Of a DNA stretch of 64,000 bases, positions 26,292 through 33,423 are shown piece after piece. A program made the translations under genes and the position numbers. Source of the stretch: Methanosarcina mazei S-6 (lineage in GTDB: Archaea > Halobacteriota > Methanosarcinia > Methanosarcinales > Methanosarcinaceae); the NCBI RefSeq assembly GCF_000970205.1, contig NZ_CP009512.1, positions 310,001 through 374,000 on the forward strand, written 5' to 3'. Each line of letters begins with the position of its first letter. Within the stretch, counting starts at the first letter, position 1. The notes under the pieces were generated by a model that saw only the letters and a list, made by a program, of their open reading frames with translations, was not told the origin of the DNA and did no database searches.

Positions 26292-27659
26292 TCAGTGACA
26301 TTCGGTGCAGCCGCGCCCATGGTTCCTTCGGAAAATTCCGTACAGCATTAGAGGGAGAAGAAGGACCGCAAAACCGAGCTTAATACTCTCAGGGAGCATT
26401 TCTTCTGCACTTCCAAGGGTTGCAGTAACGCTTATTCCCAGTTTGAAGTAAAGCCAGTCAAGAAGGATTCCTGCTCCAATGGCACAGAGTGAGATTACTC
26501 CAACATAAAGGACTGCGGAACGTTTCCCCAGAAACCGGGCGACCATGGTTATGGTTGCCGCATTGGTTGCAGGTCCTGCAAGCAGGAAAACAAAAGCTGT
26601 GCCAGGACTCATCCCTTTGGCTACCAGGCTTGCTGCAAGAGGAGTTGAAGCGGTAGCGCAGATGTAAAGCGGGATGCCTATTACAAGCATGACCAGCATT
26701 GAACTGAAACCACCACCAAGGTATTCCTGGACCAGGGTTTCGGGAATAGCGTAGGAAATTATTCCTGCAAGCAGAATACCTATAAGCATCCATTTGGCAA
26801 TTTCTCCCGGAAGTTCTATGAAGGCATATTTCAGGCATTCCAGAATGTCTTCTTTTATGGACTTTTTAACCCTTTTGTCAGAGAACTGTTCTCTTTTCCC
26901 CTCTCCACAGTGTCCGCAGCCACATGAAGGGGTGTTATTTTCAGAAGCATGAATTGCAGGCGTAATTTTAAGATGTGAAGTCTCTCTTCCGGTCTCGGAC
27001 TTTAATTCCAGAGTTCCGGACTTTAAAGGCACAGTATTCTTGTCAGGATGTTTCTCTTTTCCCGTTTCTGTTGCTTCATGTGTTCCGCAGTTGCATGAAA
27101 CGGGACTGCATTTATCTCCGCTTACTGATACGCCAACAAGAGTTGAGACAGCAAGGATTTCAGCTTTCTTTCCGGCTTTCTCATTTTCACTTTTTCCGCT
27201 TTTTTCCGGATCCTCCCCTATCAGCAGGTTATCTGCAATCCCTGCAAGGATTGCGGTTGCAAGGGTCGCAAGCGGGCGAAAAACAGCCATCAGAGGGTCA
27301 AGGAGGGCGTACGTGATAGAAATAGAGTCCATTCCTGTCTGAGGAGTTGAAATCAGGAAGGAAAGGGTCGCACCCCGGTTTGCTCCTCTTTTCCTTATGG
27401 ACATTGCTGCCGGGATAACTCCGCAGGAGCAGAGAGGAAGGGGAAGCCCTGCCAGAGCGGCATTGATTACGGAACGGATTTTTCCTGCTGATGTTCCAAG
27501 ATATTCTACAATTTTCTGATCCGGCACAAGGACATTGAGGATGCCTGCGATTGCAAATCCGAAAATAAGGTAAGGAGCAGCTTCTACAAAGATTTCCCAT
27601 GAAGATATGAGGATGCCCGAAATCAGTTCCGGGATGGAACTGAATATATCAGTACTCAA
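26292..27659 (-). CDS. Metal permease (SO_0444/DUF318 family)
   Basis: A 455-residue permease with two four-to-five-helix halves containing LPLPLCSCGVIPAA and STPLAASLVAKGMSPG...LAGPATNAATI, the hallmark of the DUF318/YraQ/ArsP-like permeases. A central hydrophilic linker of about 120 residues is rich in Cys and His (CSPVSCNCGTHE; CGCGHCGEG), and the C-terminus ends GCTECH. Both suggest soft-metal binding. The likely function is efflux of copper, zinc or an arsenical across the membrane. It is cotranscribed with the preceding ArsR regulator (4-base ATGA overlap), which supports metal control. Confidence 0.8.
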   Translation of the reverse strand: MSTDIFSSIPELISGILISSWEIFVEAAPYLIFGFAIAGILNVLVPDQKIVEYLGTSAGKIRSVINAALAGLPLPLCSCGVIPAAMSIRKRGANRGATLSFLISTPQTGMDSISITYALLDPLMAVFRPLATLATAILAGIADNLLIGEDPEKSGKSENEKAGKKAEILAVSTLVGVSVSGDKCSPVSCNCGTHEATETGKEKHPDKNTVPLKSGTLELKSETGRETSHLKITPAIHASENNTPSCGCGHCGEGKREQFSDKRVKKSIKEDILECLKYAFIELPGEIAKWMLIGILLAGIISYAIPETLVQEYLGGGFSSMLVMLVIGIPLYICATASTPLAASLVAKGMSPGTAFVFLLAGPATNAATITMVARFLGKRSAVLYVGVISLCAIGAGILLDWLYFKLGISVTATLGSAEEMLPESIKLGFAVLLLPLMLYGIFRRNHGRGCTECH

Positions 27660-28003
27660 GCTTTTTCCTCCACGTGCTCAAGGCACATCTCGATAAGTGT
27701 GCGTACATGTTCATCTGCAATATAGTAAACTGTAAATTTTCCTTCCCTCCTGACCCTTACAAGGTCGAGCTGCCTGAGGGTCCTGAGCCCATGCGATACG
27801 GCAGACTGTGTGACTTCAAGTTCCTCTTCAAGTTCACAGACGCACATCTCTTTATGTCTGAGTAAAAAAAGTATTTTCAGGCGGGTATCCGATTGGAGCG
27901 CCTGAAATATTGCAGACATCCGTGTGATGATTTCCGCGTCGGGAACCTTTTGCATCAGGGTTTTTATCTGTTCAGTGCTTACTCGCTTGCACTTATTTTG
28001 CAT
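27656..28003 (-). CDS. ArsR/SmtB-family metal-responsive repressor
   Basis: A 115-residue winged-helix protein. LKILFLLRHKEMCVCELEEEL carries the CxC pair in the alpha-3 helix used by ArsR/CadC/SmtB sensors, followed by the recognition helix TQSAVSHGLRTLRQLDLV. The end EMCLEHVEEK may add a ligand. The gene precedes and overlaps the metal permease, so it most likely represses its own operon and is released by metal. A perfect palindrome lies just upstream of its start. Confidence 0.9.
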   Translation of the reverse strand: MQNKCKRVSTEQIKTLMQKVPDAEIITRMSAIFQALQSDTRLKILFLLRHKEMCVCELEEELEVTQSAVSHGLRTLRQLDLVRVRREGKFTVYYIADEHVRTLIEMCLEHVEEKA

Positions 28004-28009
28004 GATTAT

Positions 28010-28025
28010 ATGAACAAATGTTCAT
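28010..28025. promoter_or_regulatory. ArsR-type operator palindrome
   Basis: ATGAACA-AA-TGTTCAT is a perfect inverted repeat starting 7 bases upstream of the repressor start codon. It matches the TGAACA...TGTTCA pattern of ArsR/SmtB operators. Binding here would block transcription or initiation of the arsR-permease operon. Confidence 0.75.
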
Positions 28026-28110
28026 GTATTAATCCTTTTTTAAAACTTCTCAAATGCAGAATTTTAAGATAAGATATATCAAAATTTAATGTAAGATATC
28101 AAAATGTATC

Positions 28111-28884
28111 TTAGAGCACCAGCATGATAATTGCAAAAAGCCCCATAACTAAAAGGGATAGCCTGTCTCTTTTCCGCATCAAAAGCTCATGAATCGAAGT
28201 CCTGCAGGTCCCCTGGTATCCCCTGCTTTCCATTGCAAGGGAAAGTTCTTCCGCATCCCTGACCACTCCTCTTATCAGGGGAATTGTAAGTGCCGGAACA
28301 GACCTTAATGGGTTCTTCCCAAAATACATACCTCTTGAAGCCTGGGCAGCTTTTGTCCGCTCAACCCTATCAAAAAGAAGGGGGAGGAAAGCTATTGAGA
28401 GGTTCATCATTGTCGCAAGCTCATAGGAATTCACACCCAGCCAGCGGAGAGGCAGAGGGCGCAACATTCTCTCTATCCCGCAGGTGATTGCGGACGGGTC
28501 AGTGCTTGCTGTCATAAGGGCAGCAAAAAGCAGGAGAAGGATAAACCTTGCAGAAATCCTGATCCCGTTATAAAGCCCTTCAAGGGTGGGGCGCAGGACC
28601 CAGAAAGAAGCCAGCTCCTGTCCTTCCGTGAAGAAAAACTGTGCAAGGAAAATGAATATAATAAACAGAGCCATGGGCCTTACTGCCCGGAAAAAAACCT
28701 TTAGCGGAAGCCGGGAAAATGAAGCAAGGGCAATAAAAAAAGTGAAGAGGGTCCCTATTTCTAAAAAGCTTTCCGCCCTGAAAGCCAGGATGCCCAGCAG
28801 CATTACGGCTGCAAGTTTTGTTCTTGGATCAAGCTTATGCAGAAATGATTCTCCGGGCACATAACTGAAAACAGGTTCTTGCAT
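28111..28884 (-). CDS. ecfT: ECF transporter transmembrane subunit EcfT
   Basis: A CbiQ/BioN-type T component of about 257 residues. I chose ATG 28884 (MQEPVFSYVPGESFLHKLDPRTKLA) because it has a GAGGAG site and matches the family N-terminus. The longer frame upstream is lysine-rich and would run into the ATPase gene. The coupling motifs ASRGMYFGK and MESRGYQGT (the A-R-G helices that dock on the ATPases) are present. It is last in the bioY-ecfA-ecfA-ecfT set and therefore probably serves biotin uptake, although T components can be shared. Confidence 0.88.
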   Translation of the reverse strand: MQEPVFSYVPGESFLHKLDPRTKLAAVMLLGILAFRAESFLEIGTLFTFFIALASFSRLPLKVFFRAVRPMALFIIFIFLAQFFFTEGQELASFWVLRPTLEGLYNGIRISARFILLLLFAALMTASTDPSAITCGIERMLRPLPLRWLGVNSYELATMMNLSIAFLPLLFDRVERTKAAQASRGMYFGKNPLRSVPALTIPLIRGVVRDAEELSLAMESRGYQGTCRTSIHELLMRKRDRLSLLVMGLFAIIMLVL

Positions 28885-28954
28885 GCTCTTCTCTCCTCTT
28901 TTTTCTCCCTTGTTTCTTCTCACCTGTTTTACATTTTTCAGTATGTTTCTCCGG

Positions 28955-29818
28955 TTACTTTTTAGTCTGTTTTTCAGCTCTTTCTTTTTCAGCCTTTTCT
29001 TTTTCAATCATTGATTTTACACGCAATATCTCTTTAAGGGCTTCCTCAACAGTAAATACTGCAGGATTTACCTGTATGCCCCTGGAATGAAGTTCTCTCA
29101 TCATGGAAGCCACAGGAGGAAGAGGAACATTTTCAGTTTCCATGTACTCTTTTCTGCTCCCCTGAAAACTTATCCTTCCTTCCTTAATGAGTACTATTCT
29201 TTCCAGCAGAGGAAAAAACCCTTTGAGGTTATGGGTTACGGTTATAATTGTCGTCCCCTGCCCCTTTATTTTTTTGAGAGTCTCCAGAATCTCTTTTTTA
29301 CCGGCAGGGTCAAGCCCTGTTATCGGTTCGTCAAGCACAAGGTAGTCCGGCCTGAGTGCAAGGGCTCCTGCAAGTGCGACTCTCTGCATTTCTCCTCCGC
29401 TCAGACTCAGGGGGTCTCTGGACAGCATTGAACGTTCAAGAGATGCGGCTTCAAGGGCTTCAAAAACCCTTTCTTCAGTTTCTTTTCTGGAATATCCGAA
29501 ATTAAGAGGCCCGAATGCTATTTCTTCATATACTGTCCTGCAAAAGAGCTGGTCTGCAGGCTGCTGAAATACCATCCCTACCCTGCTTTTAACCTTTTTT
29601 GAAGAGGGGTCAAGCCCGTTAACTGTTATTCTTCCCGAATCCGGACGCAGAAGGCCGTTAAACAGCTTTATAAGAGTGGATTTCCCTGCACCTTTTTCTC
29701 CAAGTATCCCCACAAATTCCCCTTTTTCAATACGCAGGTTAACATCTTTTAAGGCTGCAATTTCAAGAGGGGTATTTCTGGAGTAGAAGACACTTATGTT
29801 TTCAAGAATAATCGGCAT
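28955..29818 (-). CDS. ECF transporter ATPase, second copy
   Basis: A 287-residue ABC ATPase of the energy-coupling-factor group, with Walker A GEKGAGKST, Q-loop VFQQPADQLFC, signature LSGGEMQR and Walker B YLVLDEP. The C-terminal EcfA domain is followed by a charged KEKAEKERAEK tail. The ATG at 29818 (MPIILENISVFYS) has a strong GGAGG site and lies inside the end of the preceding ATPase gene (25-base overlap). It forms a heterodimer with the neighbouring ATPase in known ECF systems. Confidence 0.88.
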   Translation of the reverse strand: MPIILENISVFYSRNTPLEIAALKDVNLRIEKGEFVGILGEKGAGKSTLIKLFNGLLRPDSGRITVNGLDPSSKKVKSRVGMVFQQPADQLFCRTVYEEIAFGPLNFGYSRKETEERVFEALEAASLERSMLSRDPLSLSGGEMQRVALAGALALRPDYLVLDEPITGLDPAGKKEILETLKKIKGQGTTIITVTHNLKGFFPLLERIVLIKEGRISFQGSRKEYMETENVPLPPVASMMRELHSRGIQVNPAVFTVEEALKEILRVKSMIEKEKAEKERAEKQTKK

Positions 29819-30618
29819 AGTTCCTCCGCAAAGCTGGAAGGGGAAGAGGTATTTTCCCATGAAATTTCGATTCCATGGTTTTTCAGCTGCTCTGCAAGTT
29901 CTATGAGGGAAGGTGGAGTAAGCCCCAGATCTTTAAGTAAAGGATCTGAGAGTACGTATTCAGGTTCTCCTTCAAGCACTATTCTCCCCCTGTCCATTAC
30001 TATGATCCTGTCTGCAACATGAAGTTCTTCCAGGTTATGTGTGGTATATACAATGGTCTTTCCTTTTTCATGAAGCTTTTTTATGCGCCTGAGGACAGCT
30101 TCTCCGGAATCAGGGTCAAGCATGGATGTTACTTCATCAAAAACAAGACATTCAGGCTCCATGGTAAGGACCCCTGCAAGAGCCACGCACTGACCCTGCC
30201 CTCCACTCAGGGACTTTGGGGAATGGTGCCTGTATTTCTCAAGTTTGATTTCTGCAAGGGCTCTATCCACCCTTTTGCGTATTTCCGCCGGGGGGAGGCA
30301 GAGGTTTTCAGGACCAAAAGCAAGGTCTTCTTCTACAGTCCTGCCAATAAACTGGGTTTCAGGGTTTTGAAATACGATTCCAACAATTTTCCTGACCTCC
30401 TGAAGCTTTGAAAAGTCTCCGGCGTCGATGCCCTTTACAATGACCTTTCCTTTCTGAGGTCTTCGGAGCCCATTAAGGTGGAGAGCAAGAGTGGATTTGC
30501 CGCTCCCGTTCCTCCCTATTATCCCCAGGTACTCCCCTTTTCTTATCGTCAGATTTATGTTTGTTAGAGCAGGGGTTCCATCAGGATAGCAGTAACTTAC
30601 GTTTTCGAGCCGGATCAT
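29794..30618 (-). CDS. ECF transporter ATPase, first copy
   Basis: A 274-residue ECF-type ABC ATPase. It shows Walker A GRNGSGKST, the ECF Q-loop VFQNPETQFIG, signature LSGGQGQC and Walker B CLVFDEVTSMLDP. The signature has Gly where LSGGQKQR is usual and Cys in place of Arg, a departure worth noting. The C-terminal domain ends in a hydrophobic helix. It is transcribed after bioY and before the second ATPase and EcfT. Confidence 0.88.
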   Translation of the reverse strand: MIRLENVSYCYPDGTPALTNINLTIRKGEYLGIIGRNGSGKSTLALHLNGLRRPQKGKVIVKGIDAGDFSKLQEVRKIVGIVFQNPETQFIGRTVEEDLAFGPENLCLPPAEIRKRVDRALAEIKLEKYRHHSPKSLSGGQGQCVALAGVLTMEPECLVFDEVTSMLDPDSGEAVLRRIKKLHEKGKTIVYTTHNLEELHVADRIIVMDRGRIVLEGEPEYVLSDPLLKDLGLTPPSLIELAEQLKNHGIEISWENTSSPSSFAEELCRLFLKT

Positions 30619-30703
30619 GTGGAATCGAGTTTACATATTTTTATTGATTGTATCAGATTCAATTAACTTCTAAATATTTCGCCGAGACATCCGGTCACAG
30701 TCT

Positions 30704-31267
30704 TTAAAGCTTATAGGTTGTAGCGATATATGCTGCAGCTGCGGTTTTCACTATTTCTCCCGGAATAAAGGGGATGGCTCCGAGGGCAAGTGCTGTCCCA
30801 AGACCGATTTCAGCAACCAGCATTAACTGGGTAACACCCAGGGCATATATAGTTAAAATTCCCGCACTCATATTGAGGGCATTAACTGCAAGCCCTGACT
30901 TTCCAGCCCTTTCTGCTTTTTCAGCGAGTTTGCCTGTAAAGTACGCAGCCACGATAAAACCGAAAATATATCCTCCTGTAGGTCCCAGGAGCACTCCCAG
31001 ACCTGAACTGCCTCCTGAAAAGACCGGAAGCCCTGCAACACCGAGAAGGGTATATACAACCATGCTCAGGCTCCCCCATTTACTCTTTAACATACTTCCT
31101 GCAAGCAAAACAAAAAAAACCTGCAGTGTGACAGGAACAGGAGAAAAAGGTATAGGGATCTGTATATAAGCTCCCACAGCAGTCAGGGCTGCAAAAAGGG
31201 ATGCAAAGACCATTTTCCGGAGTTCCGAGGTATGGGGTGGGTAAGAATTGTCATGTCTTATATGCAT
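30704..31267 (-). CDS. bioY: Biotin transporter substrate-binding subunit BioY
   Basis: A 187-residue S component with six helices. The biotin-family signatures IPIPFSPVPVTLQVFFVLLAG, GSSGLGVLLGPTGGYIFGF and GAIPFIPGEIVKTAAAAY are all clear. It is the first gene of the bioY-ecfA-ecfA-ecfT unit and leads a complete biotin uptake system. A BirA-like operator lies about 235 bases upstream, suggesting repression when biotin is plentiful. Confidence 0.95.
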   Translation of the reverse strand: MHIRHDNSYPPHTSELRKMVFASLFAALTAVGAYIQIPIPFSPVPVTLQVFFVLLAGSMLKSKWGSLSMVVYTLLGVAGLPVFSGGSSGLGVLLGPTGGYIFGFIVAAYFTGKLAEKAERAGKSGLAVNALNMSAGILTIYALGVTQLMLVAEIGLGTALALGAIPFIPGEIVKTAAAAYIATTYKL

Positions 31268-31706
31268 GCTTTTTCCTTTCTTGTTATTTTTTATTTACCC
31301 GTCTTCTTTTCAGGTCTCCCCGTTTTAATATCATTTGAGTTTTCCTTCCTGAAAAATCATCAGGTAAATCTTTCTTAAATATATTAATTGGACTGTGTGA
31401 TCATGATATATCGAGATCCTCCAGGTAGCAGTGATCGTATTGTTAACTCCAATCTTCATTAACTTTTGAATTAGAACGGGTTCTCGATAATCTAAAAAAC
31501 ATTGTTAACCTGGAGGAGGTACATGGTTTACATTTGATTTAAAACTTTCCAGAGAATTCGCTTCAGGACATCTGCTCTTATGATATGGCAGGCTTTCCAT
31601 GTTTGGAGCGATAATTAAATATATATCTTATGCCGGTATTATGGATACTTCACCTGGAATACAGTTTTACTATACTGTTTCATGCTGTGTTCTGGAAGTT
31701 CATTGT
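31268..31706. other. Upstream region of bioY
   Basis: About 440 bases. It contains a TATA-like AAATATATTAATT (31377-31389; promoter-like for bioY on the minus strand), the BirA-like operator (31502-31533), and a further TTGTTAAC half-site near 31440. The right part leads to tRNA-Arg. No gene is seen. Confidence 0.5.
31502..31533. promoter_or_regulatory. BirA-like biotin operator
   Basis: TTGTTAACC, 14 bases, then GGTTTACAT. This matches the known bacterial/archaeal BirA signal TTGTAAACC-N14..16-GGTTTACAA at 16 of 18 arm positions. It sits upstream of the only biotin-uptake operon in the window. Confidence 0.7.
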
Positions 31707-31781
31707 GGGCGCGTGGCCTAGCCCGGATATGGCGGCAGCCTCCTAAGCTGTAAATCGGGGGTTCAAATCCCTTCGCGCCCG
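31707..31781 (+). tRNA. tRNA-Arg (CCU anticodon)
   Basis: The acceptor GGGCGCG pairs with CGCGCCC, the anticodon arm is GCAGC-CTCCTAA-GCTGT (anticodon CCT), and the T arm GGGGG-TTCAAAT-CCCTT is the same as in the other tRNA-Arg of this window. The discriminator is G; CCA is not encoded. Confidence 0.95.
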
Positions 31782-32017
31782 CTAAAACCTATCTTTTCAT
31801 TTAAATATTATCTTTTATTTACTGTTCGTTTTTGTTTCAAATTTTTCCTTTTCATTTTACCGGTTTTGTATGTCTGCTTCCGCAGTCATGTCTCTTTAAT
31901 TGTGGAAAAATTTCTTATTTAGAAGTACAGTTATCTCCTATCTGCATTACAGCAAATGTTTAAGGTGCAGCGCACTTTCTATTTAAAATACAATTGCAGC
32001 TTCAGAGGACACAGAAA

Positions 32018-32473
32018 TTGATCAGAAAAGCCAGGATAAGTGATGTTGTTGAGATGAAACAGATCATCAACACTTACTCCAGGGAGGAGCTTATGCTTGC
32101 TCGCTCCCTGAGCGAGATGTATGAGAACATCAGGGACTATTACGTTTGTGAGATCGAAGGAGAAATTGTGGGATGCTGTGCCCTGCATGTAGTCTGGGAA
32201 GACCTTGCGGAAATTCTTGCTCTCGCCGTTAAACCTGATTGTGCAAGAAAAGGAGTGGGCACAAAGCTTGTCTCAGCCTGTCTTGAGGATGCAAAAAGCC
32301 TCGGCATGAAAGAAGTTTTTGCTCTTACCTATGTGCCCGGTTTTTTTGAAACCCTTGGCTTTAATATTGTTGACAAAAACAGCCTGCCCCGGAAAATCTG
32401 GTCAGGATGCATCAGGTGCCCCAAGTTCCCGGATTGTAATGAGATTGCCGTCCTTAAGTCAATCAAAGAATGA
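32018..32473 (+). CDS. GNAT acetyltransferase (ArgA-like)
   Basis: A 151-residue single-domain N-acetyltransferase. IRKARISDVVEMKQIINTY, AEILALAVKPDCARKGVGTKLVSACLE (the acetyl-CoA-binding R-x-x-G-x-G/A loop) and FALTYVPGFFETLGF are the family marks. It most resembles short ArgA-type N-acetylglutamate synthases, so a role in arginine synthesis is plausible but not proven. A CIRCPKFPDC motif near the C-terminus is unusual and may bind a metal. Translation probably starts at TTG 32018, which has AGAGGA at good spacing, rather than the TTG at 31994. Confidence 0.75.
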   Translation: MIRKARISDVVEMKQIINTYSREELMLARSLSEMYENIRDYYVCEIEGEIVGCCALHVVWEDLAEILALAVKPDCARKGVGTKLVSACLEDAKSLGMKEVFALTYVPGFFETLGFNIVDKNSLPRKIWSGCIRCPKFPDCNEIAVLKSIKE

Positions 32474-32640
32474 AAGATCCCGGGAGTTTTCAGGGAGTTT
32501 TGAGCTTTGCTCTTCCCGAAATCTTTATTTTTTATATTTTCTTTGCAGAACTCAGGTTCTATTTCGGCTTTGAATCGTTTTTATCCGTCTCTTCTCTGAC
32601 AGGCAAAAAACAAAAACTATTTATTCAGTAATTATTCTTT

Positions 32641-32654
32641 TTAGGTTGTCCTAA
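32641..32654. promoter_or_regulatory. DtxR/IdeR-like iron box
   Basis: TTAGG-TTGT-CCTAA, a perfect inverted repeat of the type bound by DtxR/MDR1-like iron regulators. It lies 46 bases before the start of the DtxR-like gene, about where RNA polymerase would sit, so iron-dependent autorepression of the dtxR-feoB unit is likely. Confidence 0.65.
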
Positions 32655-32700
32655 TTATCTGAGCCGATCAATTTCGGGCAGGCGCCGGTGCGCTGGCAGG

Positions 32701-33363
32701 ATGGTGTTAATGCATACGGATCGACTTGAAGAGTACCTTGAAACTATTCTTTACCTTATTACAAAAAACCAGAGCCCTGCTAAAACTAAACAAATTGCAG
32801 AAGAACTCAATGTGTCATCACCCAGTGTGACGGAAATGATTAAAAAGTTGCATTCAATGGGGTTTGTTGAATATAAACCTTATCAGGGGGTAGAATTGAC
32901 TGAAAAAGGGGCTGAAGAAGCTGTTCGGATTAAAAGGAAACACCAGGTGCTTGAAACTTTCCTGGCTGAAGTCCTTGATTTTGACCGGAGGGAAGCCCAT
33001 AAGGAAGCCTGTGAGCTTGAACATGCGGTATCGGATTCGGTTCTTGAGAGAATTTACGATTTCCTTGGAAACCCGGAGTACTGTCCTGACGGACACCCGA
33101 TAAATATTGATAAAAATAATTTGCAGCGAGAAGAAGCGTTCATTCCTCTGGATGAAATGAAAGAGGGAAGTTCAGGCACGGTTGCAAGAGTAACCCTTCC
33201 CAGAGAAACCAAAGAGCGTTTGACCTCCCTTGGTATTATAGCAGGAGAGGATATCGAAGTCCGGCGCAAGCAAAAACAGGGCTGTATTTCAGTCATGGCT
33301 GTCGGGTCCGAGATCGCCCTTGGAAGGGATGTAGCAAAAAAAATTTTCATCACTCCTAAATGA
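32701..33363 (+). CDS. DtxR-family iron-dependent regulator
   Basis: A 220-residue protein. An N-terminal winged helix (EEYLETILYLI; SSPSVTEMIKKLHSMGFVEY) is followed by the dimer/metal domain (VLETFLAEVLDF, EACELEHAVSD with metal ligands of the family). A C-terminal FeoA/SH3-like domain (about 145-220) has RLTSLGIIAGEDIEVRRK. It is full length. Start options are ATG 32701 and ATG 32710 (MHTDRLEEYLE). It is followed 60 bases later by feoB, and the iron box precedes it, so it most likely represses ferrous iron uptake when iron is sufficient. Confidence 0.9.
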   Translation: MVLMHTDRLEEYLETILYLITKNQSPAKTKQIAEELNVSSPSVTEMIKKLHSMGFVEYKPYQGVELTEKGAEEAVRIKRKHQVLETFLAEVLDFDRREAHKEACELEHAVSDSVLERIYDFLGNPEYCPDGHPINIDKNNLQREEAFIPLDEMKEGSSGTVARVTLPRETKERLTSLGIIAGEDIEVRRKQKQGCISVMAVGSEIALGRDVAKKIFITPK

Positions 33364-33423
33364 AAAGTCCTGTAAAAATGGATGATTCAGCTGTAACTGG
33401 AGTGGAGTGTAGTTGACGGAGAT

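Noticed and set aside
28885-29007. Longer N-terminus for EcfT
   Set aside because: Lysine-rich, overlaps the ATPase gene, and lacks the family pattern; the internal ATG has a strong ribosome site.
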